Positions 1-8,217 are shown, numbered from the stretch's first letter. The stretch: DNA of 64,000 nucleotides from Kumtagia yinganensis (GCF_040081985.1 NZ_JBEBMH010000002.1:434001-498000), one strand, 5' to 3'. Numbers and translations are program-made. Notes: generated from the sequence alone by a model not told the origin.

Positions 1-505
1 TGCCGTTGCCGTGGTGGACATCCCAGTCGACGATGGCGACGCGCTCGGCCCCATGTTTCCTCTGGGCATGGCGGGCAGCGATTGCCGCCGTGTTGAACAG
101 GCAGAAGCCCATCGCCGTCGTTTTCTCGGCATGATGGCCAGGCGGCCTGGCGGCGATGAAGACGTTGTCGGCCTTGCCGGAAAAAACGTCGTCAACGGCA
201 GCGTTGGCCGCGCCGACGGCGCGGATAGCCGCCTCCCAACTCTTCGGACTGACTGAAGTGTCGGCATCGATCGAGCGGATGCCGGTCTCGGGGATCGCGG
301 TGCGGATCTTGTCGATGTGGCGCTCGGGATGCGCGAAGGTCAGGGTCTGCTCGTCGGCTTCAGGCGCCTCGACGCGGACCAGATCGGTGAAAGCGTCTTC
401 CTCCAGCACGCGCTCGATGGCGCGCAGCCGATCGGGCCGCTCGGGATGGCCAGGCGGCGTCATGTGTTCGAGGAAGACCGGATGGGTGTAGAGCATGGTG
501 GCCAT
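1..505 (-). CDS. Histone deacetylase family protein, 3' end outside window
   Basis: Partial gene read on the minus strand; its C-terminal half lies before position 1. The translation begins MATMLYTHPVFLEHM and continues with the HPERPDRL segment, a RPPGHHA segment and DWDVHHGNG, which are hallmarks of the class II/AcuC-like histone deacetylase family (zinc-dependent amidohydrolases). The His-His pair and the Asp-Trp-Asp segment supply catalytic and metal-binding residues in this family. In bacteria these enzymes usually deacetylate small molecules (polyamines, acetoin-type substrates) rather than histones; the substrate cannot be read here. An alternative in-frame ATG lies at 496. It is probably a chromosomal housekeeping neighbour of ribB and aroC and not part of the phage. 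Confidence 0.85.
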   Translation of the reverse strand, partial: MATMLYTHPVFLEHMTPPGHPERPDRLRAIERVLEEDAFTDLVRVEAPEADEQTLTFAHPERHIDKIRTAIPETGIRSIDADTSVSPKSWEAAIRAVGAANAAVDDVFSGKADNVFIAARPPGHHAEKTTAMGFCLFNTAAIAARHAQRKHGAERVAIVDWDVHHGNG

Positions 506-715
506 GCACCCGATATAGGCGCGCGGGACGGGAAAGACCACGTCTGGCCACGCTCCGGACGGCGGCATCAACAGTTTCGCGTCGTCGCAGGCATGCTATT
601 CAGGCCGCAACGGAAGCCTCGCGCGTGCAGGTCGGTGCCAAGTCCATCCTCCAGCAGGCGCACGACGGCAGTCGATTGCGACTGTCCGTCATACGTCTCT
701 CAGGCGTGGCAAGAA

Positions 716-1705
716 TCAGGCGCTGCCCGGCGCCACGCCCAAGCCAGCCCCGCCGATCGGGGCCCGCGCCTTCTCCTTCAATTCACGGAACTTTTTCGAC
801 GCGCCTGACAGGCGCCGGTCCCATTCCGGATCGGGCACCTGGCCCTCGATGCGGCGGAAATAGACCTGCATCAGCGCGGCGATGCAGAAGGGCTCGATGA
901 AGGCCGAGGAAAAAGCCCAGGTGAAAACGATGGCCAGGACAAAACCCCAGCCAGCGATTTGGCCGGGCATATAATAGAGAACCGCGGCGGCGGGAGCGAG
1001 CGTCGACAGGAAGACCACGATGGCGATCACCCACATGAAGACGGTCAGCCAGATGGCGTTCTTGATCATCGCCTTGCCGTTCTGCGCGTAGAGCACGACC
1101 GCCTGGCAGGCGGTTCGGAAAGGCTTGGTGCTGTCCTGGCGGATGTTGTAGCCGAGGATGATCTCGTCGACATAGGTCATCGACATGCGGATAACCGAGT
1201 TGACGAAACTCGCGAGCGTGTTCAGGCCAGGGATCGGCATGAAGGCGGCGATGCCGCCGATCAGGCCGGTGATCGCAAGGAGCGCTCCTTTGATGAGCTG
1301 GTCGAGCAGGAACAGCGTGTTGGCCTCGCCGAAACGGGCTGTGACCACCTGCCGGGCATAGGCGATCTGGCCCTGTCCTCCGGGCACGTCGCGCCCGTCG
1401 ATCAAATGCACCATGACGGCGATGTGGCCGGCCTTGACGATGTAGAGCATGTATTCGCGCGCCCAGTAAAGGATCGCGGTGACCAGGCTGAAGCCGGTGA
1501 CGCCGCCCCAGAAGCCGAGGCTGATCGGCCCGTCCTGGCCGCCAAAGATGTGGCCGACACCGTAGCCGACGCCTGCGGCCGTGCCGGTCACAAGGATATA
1601 GGCGAGCGTGATGCCGAAATAGACGATCATGCGGAAGACGACGAACGGCCAGGTGCGCAGCACAATGCCGATGGTCCTGCCGATACCGAAATCCCACATG
1701 ATCAT
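716..1705 (-). CDS. Polytopic inner-membrane protein of unknown function
   Basis: The 329-residue protein has several long hydrophobic segments: about residues 18-50, 65-90, 140-165, 215-250 and 255-285. It has a charged, lysine/arginine-rich C-terminal tail. This is an integral membrane protein. No catalytic motif, transporter signature or binding site is recognisable, so no function is assigned. The start ATG is followed two codons later by another ATG (MIM), and either could be used. It sits between the deacetylase-family gene and ribB on the same strand, with no overlap, in GC-rich chromosomal DNA. Confidence 0.75.
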   Translation of the reverse strand: MIMWDFGIGRTIGIVLRTWPFVVFRMIVYFGITLAYILVTGTAAGVGYGVGHIFGGQDGPISLGFWGGVTGFSLVTAILYWAREYMLYIVKAGHIAVMVHLIDGRDVPGGQGQIAYARQVVTARFGEANTLFLLDQLIKGALLAITGLIGGIAAFMPIPGLNTLASFVNSVIRMSMTYVDEIILGYNIRQDSTKPFRTACQAVVLYAQNGKAMIKNAIWLTVFMWVIAIVVFLSTLAPAAAVLYYMPGQIAGWGFVLAIVFTWAFSSAFIEPFCIAALMQVYFRRIEGQVPDPEWDRRLSGASKKFRELKEKARAPIGGAGLGVAPGSA

Positions 1706-1840
1706 TCGCCCCGCCGCGGCCGACCATGCCCTATCGCAGCGGACAGGGATAGTGCAGACGACTCAGCCAGACGATGGCGTGCCGTCAGCGCTTTGCTAAA
1801 GGCGGGCAGTAAGGAACCGTGCTAAGGACGTGCGCAAAGG

Positions 1841-2941
1841 CTATAAAATCTCCGTTCGCACGATCCGGATGCCGAAGCCTTCGACACCGATGTAATGGCG
1901 TTCGCGGGAGGCCAGGTTCGTGATCGACTGCACGCCGAGATCCTTGAGTATCTGTGCGCCCAGGCCGATCTCGCGCCATTCCGCCTCGCGCCGCCGGGCC
2001 TCGTCGTGGCTTTCGCGCTCGCCGCTGGGCAATCGGTTGCGGGCGTTGTGGGCGACGCCGACAGACCCTTCGCGAAGGTAGACGATAACGCCGCGCTTGC
2101 GCTCGCCGAACGAGACCAGCAGGTCTCGAAGCGCGGTCCCCTTTCCGAACACATCGTCGACCACATCCTCGGAATGAAAACGAACCGGGACATCCTCGCC
2201 GTCACGGATGTCGCCGAAAACGACGGCCAGATGATGCATCACGTCCCATGGCACCGAATAGGTGAAGACCTTCGCCTTGCCGCCGGGCGTTTCGATGTCC
2301 GAGCAGGCAAGACGCTGGACGAGCGTCTCCTGGCGCTGGCGGTAGGCGATGAGGTCGGCCACCGAGACCTGCTTCAAACTGTTCTTCTCGGCGAAGGCCA
2401 TGACATGCGGGCCGCGCATGACCGTGCCGTCATCGTTGACCAATTCCGAGATGACGCCGACCGGCGGCAGATTGGCGAGCTTGCAGAGATCGACGGCGGC
2501 CTCAGTATGGCCGGAGCGCATGAGCACGCCGCCCTCGCGGGCGATCAGCGGGAAGATGTGGCCCGGCCGCACGAAATCCGACGCGCCGGCATTGCCGTTG
2601 GCGAGATTGCGGACGGTCAAAGTGCGGTCGTCGGCGGAGATGCCGGTGGTGGTTCCGTGCTTGAAATCGACGCTGACCGTGAAGGCCGTGGTGTGGGCCG
2701 AATCATTGTCGGCGACCATCGGCGCAAGGTTAAGCCGGCGAGCGTCCTCGCGGGTCATCGGCGTGCAGACGATGCCCGAGGTGTTGCGAACGATGAAGGC
2801 CATCTTCTCCGGCGTGCAGTGCACAGCCGCGACGATCAGGTCGCCTTCGTTCTCGCGGTCGTCGTCGTCGGTGACGACCACGATCTCGCCACGCTCGAAG
2901 GCGCGGATGGCTTCGACGACTTTCTTTTGATCGTAGGGCAT
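1841..2941 (-). CDS. ribB: 3,4-dihydroxy-2-butanone-4-phosphate synthase with degenerate GTP cyclohydrolase II-like domain
   Basis: Riboflavin biosynthesis enzyme that converts ribulose 5-phosphate to 3,4-dihydroxy-2-butanone 4-phosphate. The N-terminal half carries the family's acidic metal-binding motif DDDDRENEGD at residues 25-34 and, later, RSGHTEAAVDL. The C-terminal ~165 residues resemble the GTP cyclohydrolase II fold, ending in LKDLGVQSITNL and an IVRTEIL tail. However, the cysteine zinc ligands and the GR-G-IGL active-site segment expected of a working cyclohydrolase are missing; the corresponding stretch reads VYLREGSVGVAHN. The protein is therefore probably monofunctional RibB with a RibA-like remnant. 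The ATG at 2941 is preferred; an in-frame TTG 21 bases upstream would add MNESEIP. It is followed by the membrane-protein gene. Confidence 0.88.
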   Translation of the reverse strand: MPYDQKKVVEAIRAFERGEIVVVTDDDDRENEGDLIVAAVHCTPEKMAFIVRNTSGIVCTPMTREDARRLNLAPMVADNDSAHTTAFTVSVDFKHGTTTGISADDRTLTVRNLANGNAGASDFVRPGHIFPLIAREGGVLMRSGHTEAAVDLCKLANLPPVGVISELVNDDGTVMRGPHVMAFAEKNSLKQVSVADLIAYRQRQETLVQRLACSDIETPGGKAKVFTYSVPWDVMHHLAVVFGDIRDGEDVPVRFHSEDVVDDVFGKGTALRDLLVSFGERKRGVIVYLREGSVGVAHNARNRLPSGERESHDEARRREAEWREIGLGAQILKDLGVQSITNLASRERHYIGVEGFGIRIVRTEIL

Positions 2942-2965
2942 TGGGATTTCACTTTCGTTCAAATA

Positions 2966-3098
2966 GGGCAGTAGGCAGTCGGCAATAGGCAGTCGGGCAA
3001 GAGAAGAGTGTTAGGAAGGCAATTCCGGTGGTGGAATGCTCCGGCAGCAGTCGAATCGGCGCGCTATCCGACTGCCTATTGCCGACTGCCTACTGCCC
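2966..3098. repeat. 31-bp perfect inverted repeat between ribB and aroC
   Basis: Left arm 2966-2996 and right arm 3068-3098 are exact reverse complements, separated by 71 bp. Each arm contains the unit TAGGCAGTCGG-like sequence twice, giving a stutter of TAGGCAGT and CAATAGG blocks. The right arm ends exactly at the stop codon of aroC, so a transcript leaving aroC would fold into a very stable hairpin. It resembles the short palindromic intergenic elements of rhizobial chromosomes. Confidence 0.85.
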
Positions 3099-4196
3099 TC
3101 ACCTCCCAGTCTGTCCTCGATGCCGCAGATAATGATCGGCGATCGCGCAGGCAACCATCGCCTCGCCGATCGGCACGGCGCGGATGCCGACGCAGGGGTC
3201 GTGGCGGCCTTTTGTCATGATGTCGACATTGCGGCCTTCCCTGTCGATCGACTGTCGCGGGGTCAGGATCGAGGAGGTCGGCTTGACGGCGAAGCGGGCG
3301 ACGATGGGCTGGCCGGTCGAGATGCCGCCGAGGATGCCGCCGGCGTGGTTGGACAGGAAGATCGGCTTGCCGTCATTGCCCATGCGCATCTCGTCGGCGT
3401 TCTCCTCGCCGCGCAGTTTCGCGGCGGCAAAACCCTCGCCGATCTCGACGCCCTTGACGGCGTTGATCGACATCAGGTTGCCGGCGATGTCCTGGTCGAG
3501 TTTTGCGTAGATCGGCGCGCCGAGACCGGGCGGTACGCCCTCGGCGACGATCTCGATGACCGCGCCGACCGACGAGCCGGCCTTGCGGATACCGTCGAGA
3601 TAGTCGGCGAACACGCCGACGGAAGCGCGATCCGGCGTGAAGAAAGGATTCTCGGCATCATGGACGAAATCCCAGTCCCAATCGGCGCGGCCGATTTCTT
3701 TCTCCCCCACCGAGACCAGAGCGCCGCGCACCATCATGCCCGGCACCACCTTTCGAGCCAAAGCGCCGGCGGCGACACGCGCCGCAGTCTCGCGAGCCGA
3801 GGAACGGCCGCCGCCGCGATAATCGCGCAGGCCGTATTTGACGTCATAGGTGTAGTCGGCATGGCCGGGGCGGTACTGCTTCGCGATCTCGCCATAGTCC
3901 TTTGAGCGTTGGTCGACGTTCTCGATCAGCATCGAGACCGGCGTGCCGGTCGTCACCAGCGTGTCACCGTCCTCCTCCATGAGGACGCCCGACAGGATTT
4001 TCACCTCGTCGGGCTCGCGGCGCTGGGTGACGAAACGCGACTGGCCGGGGCGGCGGCGGTCAAGATCGGCCTGGATGTCGGCGCGGGTGAATCGGATGCC
4101 GGGCGGACAGCCGTCGACCACGCAGCCGAGGGCCGCGCCGTGGCTCTCGCCCCAGGTGGTGACGCGGAAGAGATGGCCGAAAGTGTTGTGCGACAT
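3099..4196 (-). CDS. aroC: Chorismate synthase
   Basis: Last step of the shikimate pathway: 5-enolpyruvylshikimate 3-phosphate to chorismate, using reduced FMN. The translation starts MSHNTFGHLFRVTTWGESHG, the standard N-terminus of the family. It contains the signatures RRPGQSR, YRPGHADYTYDVKYG, RGGGRSSARETAARVAAG and MSINAVKGVEIG, and the late HDPCVGIRA segment. The length of 365 residues is normal. The ATG at 4196 was chosen because it gives this conserved start; an in-frame extension to 4250 would add 18 non-conserved residues. Its upstream region is the last recognisably chromosomal DNA before the phage. An FMN-dependent enzyme next to the flavin gene ribB is a sensible neighbour. Confidence 0.96.
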   Translation of the reverse strand: MSHNTFGHLFRVTTWGESHGAALGCVVDGCPPGIRFTRADIQADLDRRRPGQSRFVTQRREPDEVKILSGVLMEEDGDTLVTTGTPVSMLIENVDQRSKDYGEIAKQYRPGHADYTYDVKYGLRDYRGGGRSSARETAARVAAGALARKVVPGMMVRGALVSVGEKEIGRADWDWDFVHDAENPFFTPDRASVGVFADYLDGIRKAGSSVGAVIEIVAEGVPPGLGAPIYAKLDQDIAGNLMSINAVKGVEIGEGFAAAKLRGEENADEMRMGNDGKPIFLSNHAGGILGGISTGQPIVARFAVKPTSSILTPRQSIDREGRNVDIMTKGRHDPCVGIRAVPIGEAMVACAIADHYLRHRGQTGR

Positions 4197-4285
4197 GAAC
4201 AGGCCCGAACCGACGACCCGCCTTCTATTGGCCTTTGCCCATGCGGTCAAATCGGCGCGGGGGCAGAAATAGTTTTGACACTTGC

Positions 4286-4362
4286 AAAATTTCTTTTAGA
4301 AATCAAGCACATAATGCCTAAAGTGCGGCCCTGTCAGGGTTTGATTTCATTAAAGAAATTTT
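4286..4362. repeat. Imperfect AT-rich inverted repeat at the chromosome/phage junction
   Basis: Arms 4286-4306 and 4341-4362 are near-perfect reverse complements (19 of about 21 positions, one small indel) around a 34-base spacer. The left arm itself folds as ATTTCT-TTT-AGAAAT. The right arm lies inside the end of the minus-strand gene whose stop is at 4318. The region is much more AT-rich than the chromosomal DNA just to its left. It may be a terminator for that gene, a recombination site at the prophage end, or both. Confidence 0.5.
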
Positions 4363-4857
4363 AGAGGTGGCCTCACCCAAATTCGAGGAAATCCAGTGAC
4401 CCATGGACACGATAAACACGTCGTCCTTTGCCTCGGCAGTACGGATCTTCGTCCGCATGTAGACGGCAGTGCGAGGAGGGATGATGTCCCCTTCGCAGAG
4501 ACCGTTCCGTGAGACGAAAGCGGATGCCTCAGTCCGGGATGAGCGGGTCACTGGCTTGCCCAGGAATGAGCTGCCGAGGTTCCGTAGGTTGGAGTCGAGC
4601 CAGCGGATGCCGAAGACCACGCCAGAGCTGTCCACCACCGAAGCGTACAAAAAGTACCTTCGGGTGCTTTCGATCAGGATAGCCTCACGCATGTAAAATT
4701 GCTGCCGGCCATGGATGCGTAGGACAGTCCCGGCCGAGGGGTGCTGCACCAGCTGCCCATTGACAGGCGGCAAGTCAGCGTCCGGACCTTCGCCATATCC
4801 AGCAGCTTTTCCATTGCTGTAGAGCGATGGATCAATTCTCGTCGAGACGTAATTCAC
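4318..4857 (-). CDS. Hypothetical protein next to the phage left boundary
   Basis: The 179-residue protein is of no family I recognise. It looks soluble, with no signal peptide or membrane segment. It contains mixed beta-like segments (TVLRIHGRQQFYMREAILIE, RYFLYASVVDSSGVVFGIRW) and a conserved-looking central stretch around FLGKPVTRSS. It is the only minus-strand gene left of the plus-strand early block and is separated from it by a short divergent intergenic region. That position, at the edge of a prophage, often hosts lysogeny-control or cargo genes, but nothing in the sequence shows which. Base composition fits the phage rather than the chromosome. Confidence 0.6.
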   Translation of the reverse strand: MNYVSTRIDPSLYSNGKAAGYGEGPDADLPPVNGQLVQHPSAGTVLRIHGRQQFYMREAILIESTRRYFLYASVVDSSGVVFGIRWLDSNLRNLGSSFLGKPVTRSSRTEASAFVSRNGLCEGDIIPPRTAVYMRTKIRTAEAKDDVFIVSMGHWISSNLGEATSKISLMKSNPDRAAL

Positions 4858-4899
4858 GGTTTAGCTCTGCTGAACACCACACTTTTTAAGAGGTAAAGC

Positions 4900-5286
4900 A
4901 TGACCTTCAAGGAAGCTCAACAGGCGTTCGAAAACGCTCCATACAACCAGACCGCCGGCGCCTATCTGGCTGCCGCGATGCAATACGAAGCCGACGGAAT
5001 GATCGGCGACGACACCTGGCTTAATGCCCTGGCCGAGATTCGGGATTACCTACTCAAAGGCCCGACGATCACTATCACCGTGTTCTCGATGAAGAGCACC
5101 GATGAGGGATCGACCATCGTCGAGAGCCGGGACGAGCACGAGTTCTGGGACATAGCCGTAAAGCAGGATGGCAAAGACGATCCGATCGAAGAGGTCGACG
5201 ACATCACCGATGAGGAGGTGCTACAGAAGGAGCTGAATAGGCTCCATCAAAAGTACCCCAATGCGAGCTGGGAGAACGTACCATGA
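4900..5286 (+). CDS. Small acidic hypothetical phage protein
   Basis: The 128-residue, strongly acidic protein ends in a run rich in Asp and Glu (DDPIEEVDDITDEEVLQKE). It is preceded by a good ribosome-binding site (AAGAGGT) and is the first gene of the plus-strand block. The N-terminal 40 residues look helical (FKEAQQAFENA, AYLAAAMQYEADGM). The family is not recognised. Its stop overlaps the ATG of the next gene by four bases (ATGA), so the two are translationally coupled. Small acidic proteins in early phage regions sometimes act as DNA mimics or host-takeover factors; that is inference only. Confidence 0.65.
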   Translation: MTFKEAQQAFENAPYNQTAGAYLAAAMQYEADGMIGDDTWLNALAEIRDYLLKGPTITITVFSMKSTDEGSTIVESRDEHEFWDIAVKQDGKDDPIEEVDDITDEEVLQKELNRLHQKYPNASWENVP

Positions 5287-5654
5287 CGCCGACCTTCAAA
5301 CTGGAGAAAGACCCAGCGAACGGTATGTGGGTTGGCCCTGATGGATGCCACTACGAGACCGAGCAGGAGGTCATGTATCACGGTTATGTGAACGGCTGCG
5401 GTTGTGGTTGTCCCGAAGACGTCCACAGCTTCATCTGCAAATGCCTGACCCAGTTCAAAGGTAAATACCCAACGCCAGGTGTCGAAGGCATCAAAGCCGT
5501 AATCGAGAAAGATCTCGATACGGCTGCCGAGTTCATTGCCCACTTCCTGATGGATAAGGGTCTCACCGAGCATGGCAGCTCAGTTTACGGCTCCTGGCTC
5601 ACACCGTTAGGCGAACAGTTTCTGGCAATTGGCCCCATGAAGAACGACGATTGA
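5283..5654 (+). CDS. Cysteine-rich small hypothetical phage protein
   Basis: The 123-residue protein overlaps the upstream gene by ATGA. A compact cysteine cluster (NGCGCGCPEDVHSFICKC, residues about 38-55) could bind a metal such as zinc. The remainder is helical with no membrane segment. The family is not recognised. It ends just before a hairpin-forming GATTATC/GATAATC pair, which suggests the end of this short transcription unit. Confidence 0.65.
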   Translation: MTPTFKLEKDPANGMWVGPDGCHYETEQEVMYHGYVNGCGCGCPEDVHSFICKCLTQFKGKYPTPGVEGIKAVIEKDLDTAAEFIAHFLMDKGLTEHGSSVYGSWLTPLGEQFLAIGPMKNDD

Positions 5655-5669
5655 TTATCTAAGATAATC
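5653..5669. repeat. GATTATC-TAA-GATAATC perfect hairpin
   Basis: Seven-base arms around a three-base loop, at the very end of the 5283 gene. It is one of several such pairs in the phage (see 36638, 47797, 50369 and 62299). It is AT-rich and not followed by a T-run, so it is not a classic terminator. Confidence 0.6.
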
Positions 5670-5710
5670 TACTGAACGTTTTTCTTGGTTCGGGCTTGGT
5701 CTCAGATCCT

Positions 5711-5740
5711 TTTGATCATGATAATGTGATCATATAATCC
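5711..5740 (+). promoter_or_regulatory. Candidate sigma70-type promoter with overlapping operator
   Basis: A perfect TATAAT is at 5733-5738 with TTGATC at 5712-5717 (15-base spacer, slightly short). The spacer is filled by two copies of the palindrome TGATCA (5713-5718 and 5727-5732), a plausible operator. It lies about 90 bases upstream of the AAA+ ATPase gene and points towards it. This is pattern-based only. Confidence 0.45.
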
Positions 5741-5826
5741 CGTTGAAAATATCCTGAAAATGCCGGAGTAGGTTCTCACCCGCTCGGCGGAACCCATTTT
5801 GTCAAAAATCCCGAGGAAAATCCCAA

Positions 5827-6957
5827 ATGGCTGGTCCTGGCTGCACACCGCGGCAAATTCGAAAGCATCTCATTCGCTGCATGACACGCAACGTCGTTCC
5901 CATGGTCAAGTCATCGCCGGCCATGGGCAAGAGCTCGATCGTCCGTTCGATCGCTGCCGAGTTCAACATGGAGCTGATCGACGTCCGTCTCTCGACAGCG
6001 GTACCAGAAGATCTGACCGGCCTGCCTCGTTTCAGGGAGATCCTCGACGCCAATGGCAATGTCGTGCGGACGATCGCCGAGTTCGTACCGTTCGAGCAGT
6101 TCCCGACTGAAGACACTCCTCTGCCCCCCGGTAAGGATGGCTGGATCCTCTTCCTCGACGAGTTCAACTCGGCCAAGCGTGAAGTCCAGGCAGCAGCCTA
6201 CAAACTGGTGCTCGACAAGATGGTCGGCCTCAAGCGGCTGCATCCCCGTGTCCGCATCATCTGCGCTGGCAACCTCACCACCGACCGGGCGATCGTCAAC
6301 GAGATCGGCACAGCCATGCAGAGCCGTCTCTGCAACCTCACCATGGTCCTGCCGACCAGGATCGACGAGTTCCTTGAAGATGTCGCCTATCCGAACCAGT
6401 GGGACAAGCGCATCATCGCCTGGCTCACCTGGAAGCCGACCAAGCTGCACGAGTTCCGGGCCGATCACAACGACGATAATTTCAAGGCGCCACGCACCTG
6501 GGATTTCGTCAACGAGCTGATCAAGGGCGTCGACTACAACCTCGTCATGAACGACGACGGCAAGACCATAAAATACTACGAGATGGAGGAAGAAGCAGCA
6601 CTTCTAGGCGGCTGTATCGGCTTTGAAGGCGCTGTCGAATTCATCCAGTTCACGAAGGTCTTCCACAACCTGCCGCAGATCTCCGACATCGAGAAGGATC
6701 CCCTGAACGCTGTCATTCCGCCGGACTCGGGCACCCAGTACGCCACGATCCTGATGCTGCAGGACCACGCCAATGACAACAACCTTGGCGCCATCGTCGA
6801 TTATCTCGACGGCTGGACGGCCGAGTTCCGGACGTTGTTCTTCCGCGGTCTGAAGATCAACAAGCTGCACCTCAACACGAACCCGGCCTGGCGTCGGGGC
6901 ATCGTCAGCATCTCGAAGTACCTCAATGACCCGATTAGCCAAAAAGCCGCTGCCTGA
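5827..6957 (+). CDS. MoxR-like AAA+ ATPase (N4 gp24-like)
   Basis: The 376-residue P-loop ATPase has a Walker A variant SSPAMGKSS (residues 29-37, Lys35). Walker B is WILFLDEFNSA, with Asp111-Glu112. A following segment resembles the AAA+ sensor region (RIICAGNLTTDRAIVNEI). It is the MoxR/RavA type of AAA+ ATPase. These act as chaperone-like remodelers with a VWA-domain partner, and the next gene encodes exactly such a partner, overlapping by 32 bases. The same adjacent pair occurs in N4 and its relatives, in the region between the early RNA polymerase genes and the replication genes. The start ATG follows the leader GAGGAAAATC seen before several genes here. The role in infection is not known to me. 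Confidence 0.85.
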   Translation: MAGPGCTPRQIRKHLIRCMTRNVVPMVKSSPAMGKSSIVRSIAAEFNMELIDVRLSTAVPEDLTGLPRFREILDANGNVVRTIAEFVPFEQFPTEDTPLPPGKDGWILFLDEFNSAKREVQAAAYKLVLDKMVGLKRLHPRVRIICAGNLTTDRAIVNEIGTAMQSRLCNLTMVLPTRIDEFLEDVAYPNQWDKRIIAWLTWKPTKLHEFRADHNDDNFKAPRTWDFVNELIKGVDYNLVMNDDGKTIKYYEMEEEAALLGGCIGFEGAVEFIQFTKVFHNLPQISDIEKDPLNAVIPPDSGTQYATILMLQDHANDNNLGAIVDYLDGWTAEFRTLFFRGLKINKLHLNTNPAWRRGIVSISKYLNDPISQKAAA

Positions 6958-8119
6958 TCTCGACTATCACGTCCTGGATCGGCAGCTGGACATCGTCAAG
7001 ACCAGGGTGTTCCTGGGCAAGAATGCTGCCTTCCTGGGCAGCATCATGTGCTCCATGAACTTTTCGTGGACGGCCGACATCAAGACGGCCTGTACCAACG
7101 GCATCAATCTCTGGTGGAACCCTCGGTTCTTCCTGCAGATGCCGGAGGAGACGAGAAACACCATCCTCATCCACGAGCTCTGGCACCCGGCCGAAATGGA
7201 CATGATCCGTGTCGGTGACCGGGATCCCAGGATCTGGAACTATGCGGCCGACATCCGCATCAACAATCGGCTACACAGTGAAGGACACACCTTCAAGGGG
7301 TTCAGTCCCTGGCTCGACCATGCCTATGACGGCTGGATGACCGAGGACATCTACGACGACCTTTATTCAAAGAAGATCGACGTGGTGGCCAAATACGGTC
7401 AGTACCAGTGGGGTTACGTCGATGATGAGGACGGCGAGGGCGACACCGGGGATCTGATTGAACCAGAGGACCTGGATGAAGCTGGCCGGCTACAACACAC
7501 CATCATCGCCAATGTGGTGATGGCCAAGACTGCGGCCGAGCTTGCCGGAGACGAAGCCCCTGGCGATACCGAGACACTGCTAAAGCGCTTCCTGGCTCCG
7601 AAGATAGCCTGGGAGAAGGTCCTGTATCGCTGGTTCAGCGAGCTCTACGAACAGAGCTACAGCTGGCGCAAACGAAATCGACGCTACCAGGACGAATACC
7701 TGCCTGGCCTGATCGATGACGAAGGCGCCCTGGCCCATCTGATCTACTATTTCGACGTGTCGGGATCGGTCACCGACGGCCAGGAAATCCGGTTCAACTC
7801 GGAATTCAAATACGTCAAGGACACCTTCCGGCCGAAGAAGATGACCCTGGTTCAGTTCGACACCAAGATCGTCGACGAGCAGGAATTCCTCGAGACCGAC
7901 AACTTCGACGAGATCACCCGCAAGGGCTACGGCGGCACATCCCTGGTTTGCGTTCGGGATCACATCCTCGAGCACAAGCCTACCGCCGCGGTCATCTTCT
8001 CAGACCTCGAATGCCGAGAGATGGAAGCCCTGCCGGAAGAGATCCCGATCATCTGGATCGTCCTCAACAACCCCGATGCGACTGTCCCTCACGGGACCGT
8101 CATTCACCTTCGGGAGTAG
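6926..8119 (+). CDS. VWA-domain / metallopeptidase-like partner of the AAA+ ATPase (N4 gp25-like)
   Basis: The 397-residue protein combines an N-terminal zincin-like region with HELWH (residues 83-87) and a C-terminal von Willebrand A-like domain. The latter has the MIDAS motif DVSGS (Asp277, Ser279, Ser281). This layout is that of the VWA-like metallopeptidase family found next to MoxR ATPases. The gene overlaps the ATPase gene by 32 bases, which strongly suggests they work as one complex. HELWH would suit a metal-bound protease, but the third ligand was not identified, so activity is uncertain. The leader between this gene and dcd is about 100 bases. Confidence 0.82.
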   Translation: MTRLAKKPLPDLDYHVLDRQLDIVKTRVFLGKNAAFLGSIMCSMNFSWTADIKTACTNGINLWWNPRFFLQMPEETRNTILIHELWHPAEMDMIRVGDRDPRIWNYAADIRINNRLHSEGHTFKGFSPWLDHAYDGWMTEDIYDDLYSKKIDVVAKYGQYQWGYVDDEDGEGDTGDLIEPEDLDEAGRLQHTIIANVVMAKTAAELAGDEAPGDTETLLKRFLAPKIAWEKVLYRWFSELYEQSYSWRKRNRRYQDEYLPGLIDDEGALAHLIYYFDVSGSVTDGQEIRFNSEFKYVKDTFRPKKMTLVQFDTKIVDEQEFLETDNFDEITRKGYGGTSLVCVRDHILEHKPTAAVIFSDLECREMEALPEEIPIIWIVLNNPDATVPHGTVIHLRE

Positions 8120-8217
8120 CTGCCACATCCAGCTGCTCCTGATCGCCCCGAGCCAGGTTCCGCCCCCGTGATCCGGCTCGGGGCAACAATTATCCCAAAA
8201 ATCGACGAGGATTTTCC

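Noticed and set aside
959..1825. Long open frame on the plus strand opposite the membrane-protein gene
   Set aside because: It is a shadow of the GC-rich minus-strand gene: composition is dominated by Arg, Asp, Gly, Ala and His, with no motif. Similar shadows opposite ribB (1895-2974), aroC (3036-3905) and the polymerase (16897-18351 minus) were left out for the same reason.
2941..3098. FMN riboswitch upstream of ribB
   Set aside because: The upstream sequence is occupied by the 31-bp inverted repeat and shows none of the conserved FMN-aptamer segments I can recall.
4200..4300. tRNA gene as integration target at the left phage end
   Set aside because: No cloverleaf or CCA end can be drawn at the junction; the only tRNA-like structure (26804) is deep inside the phage.
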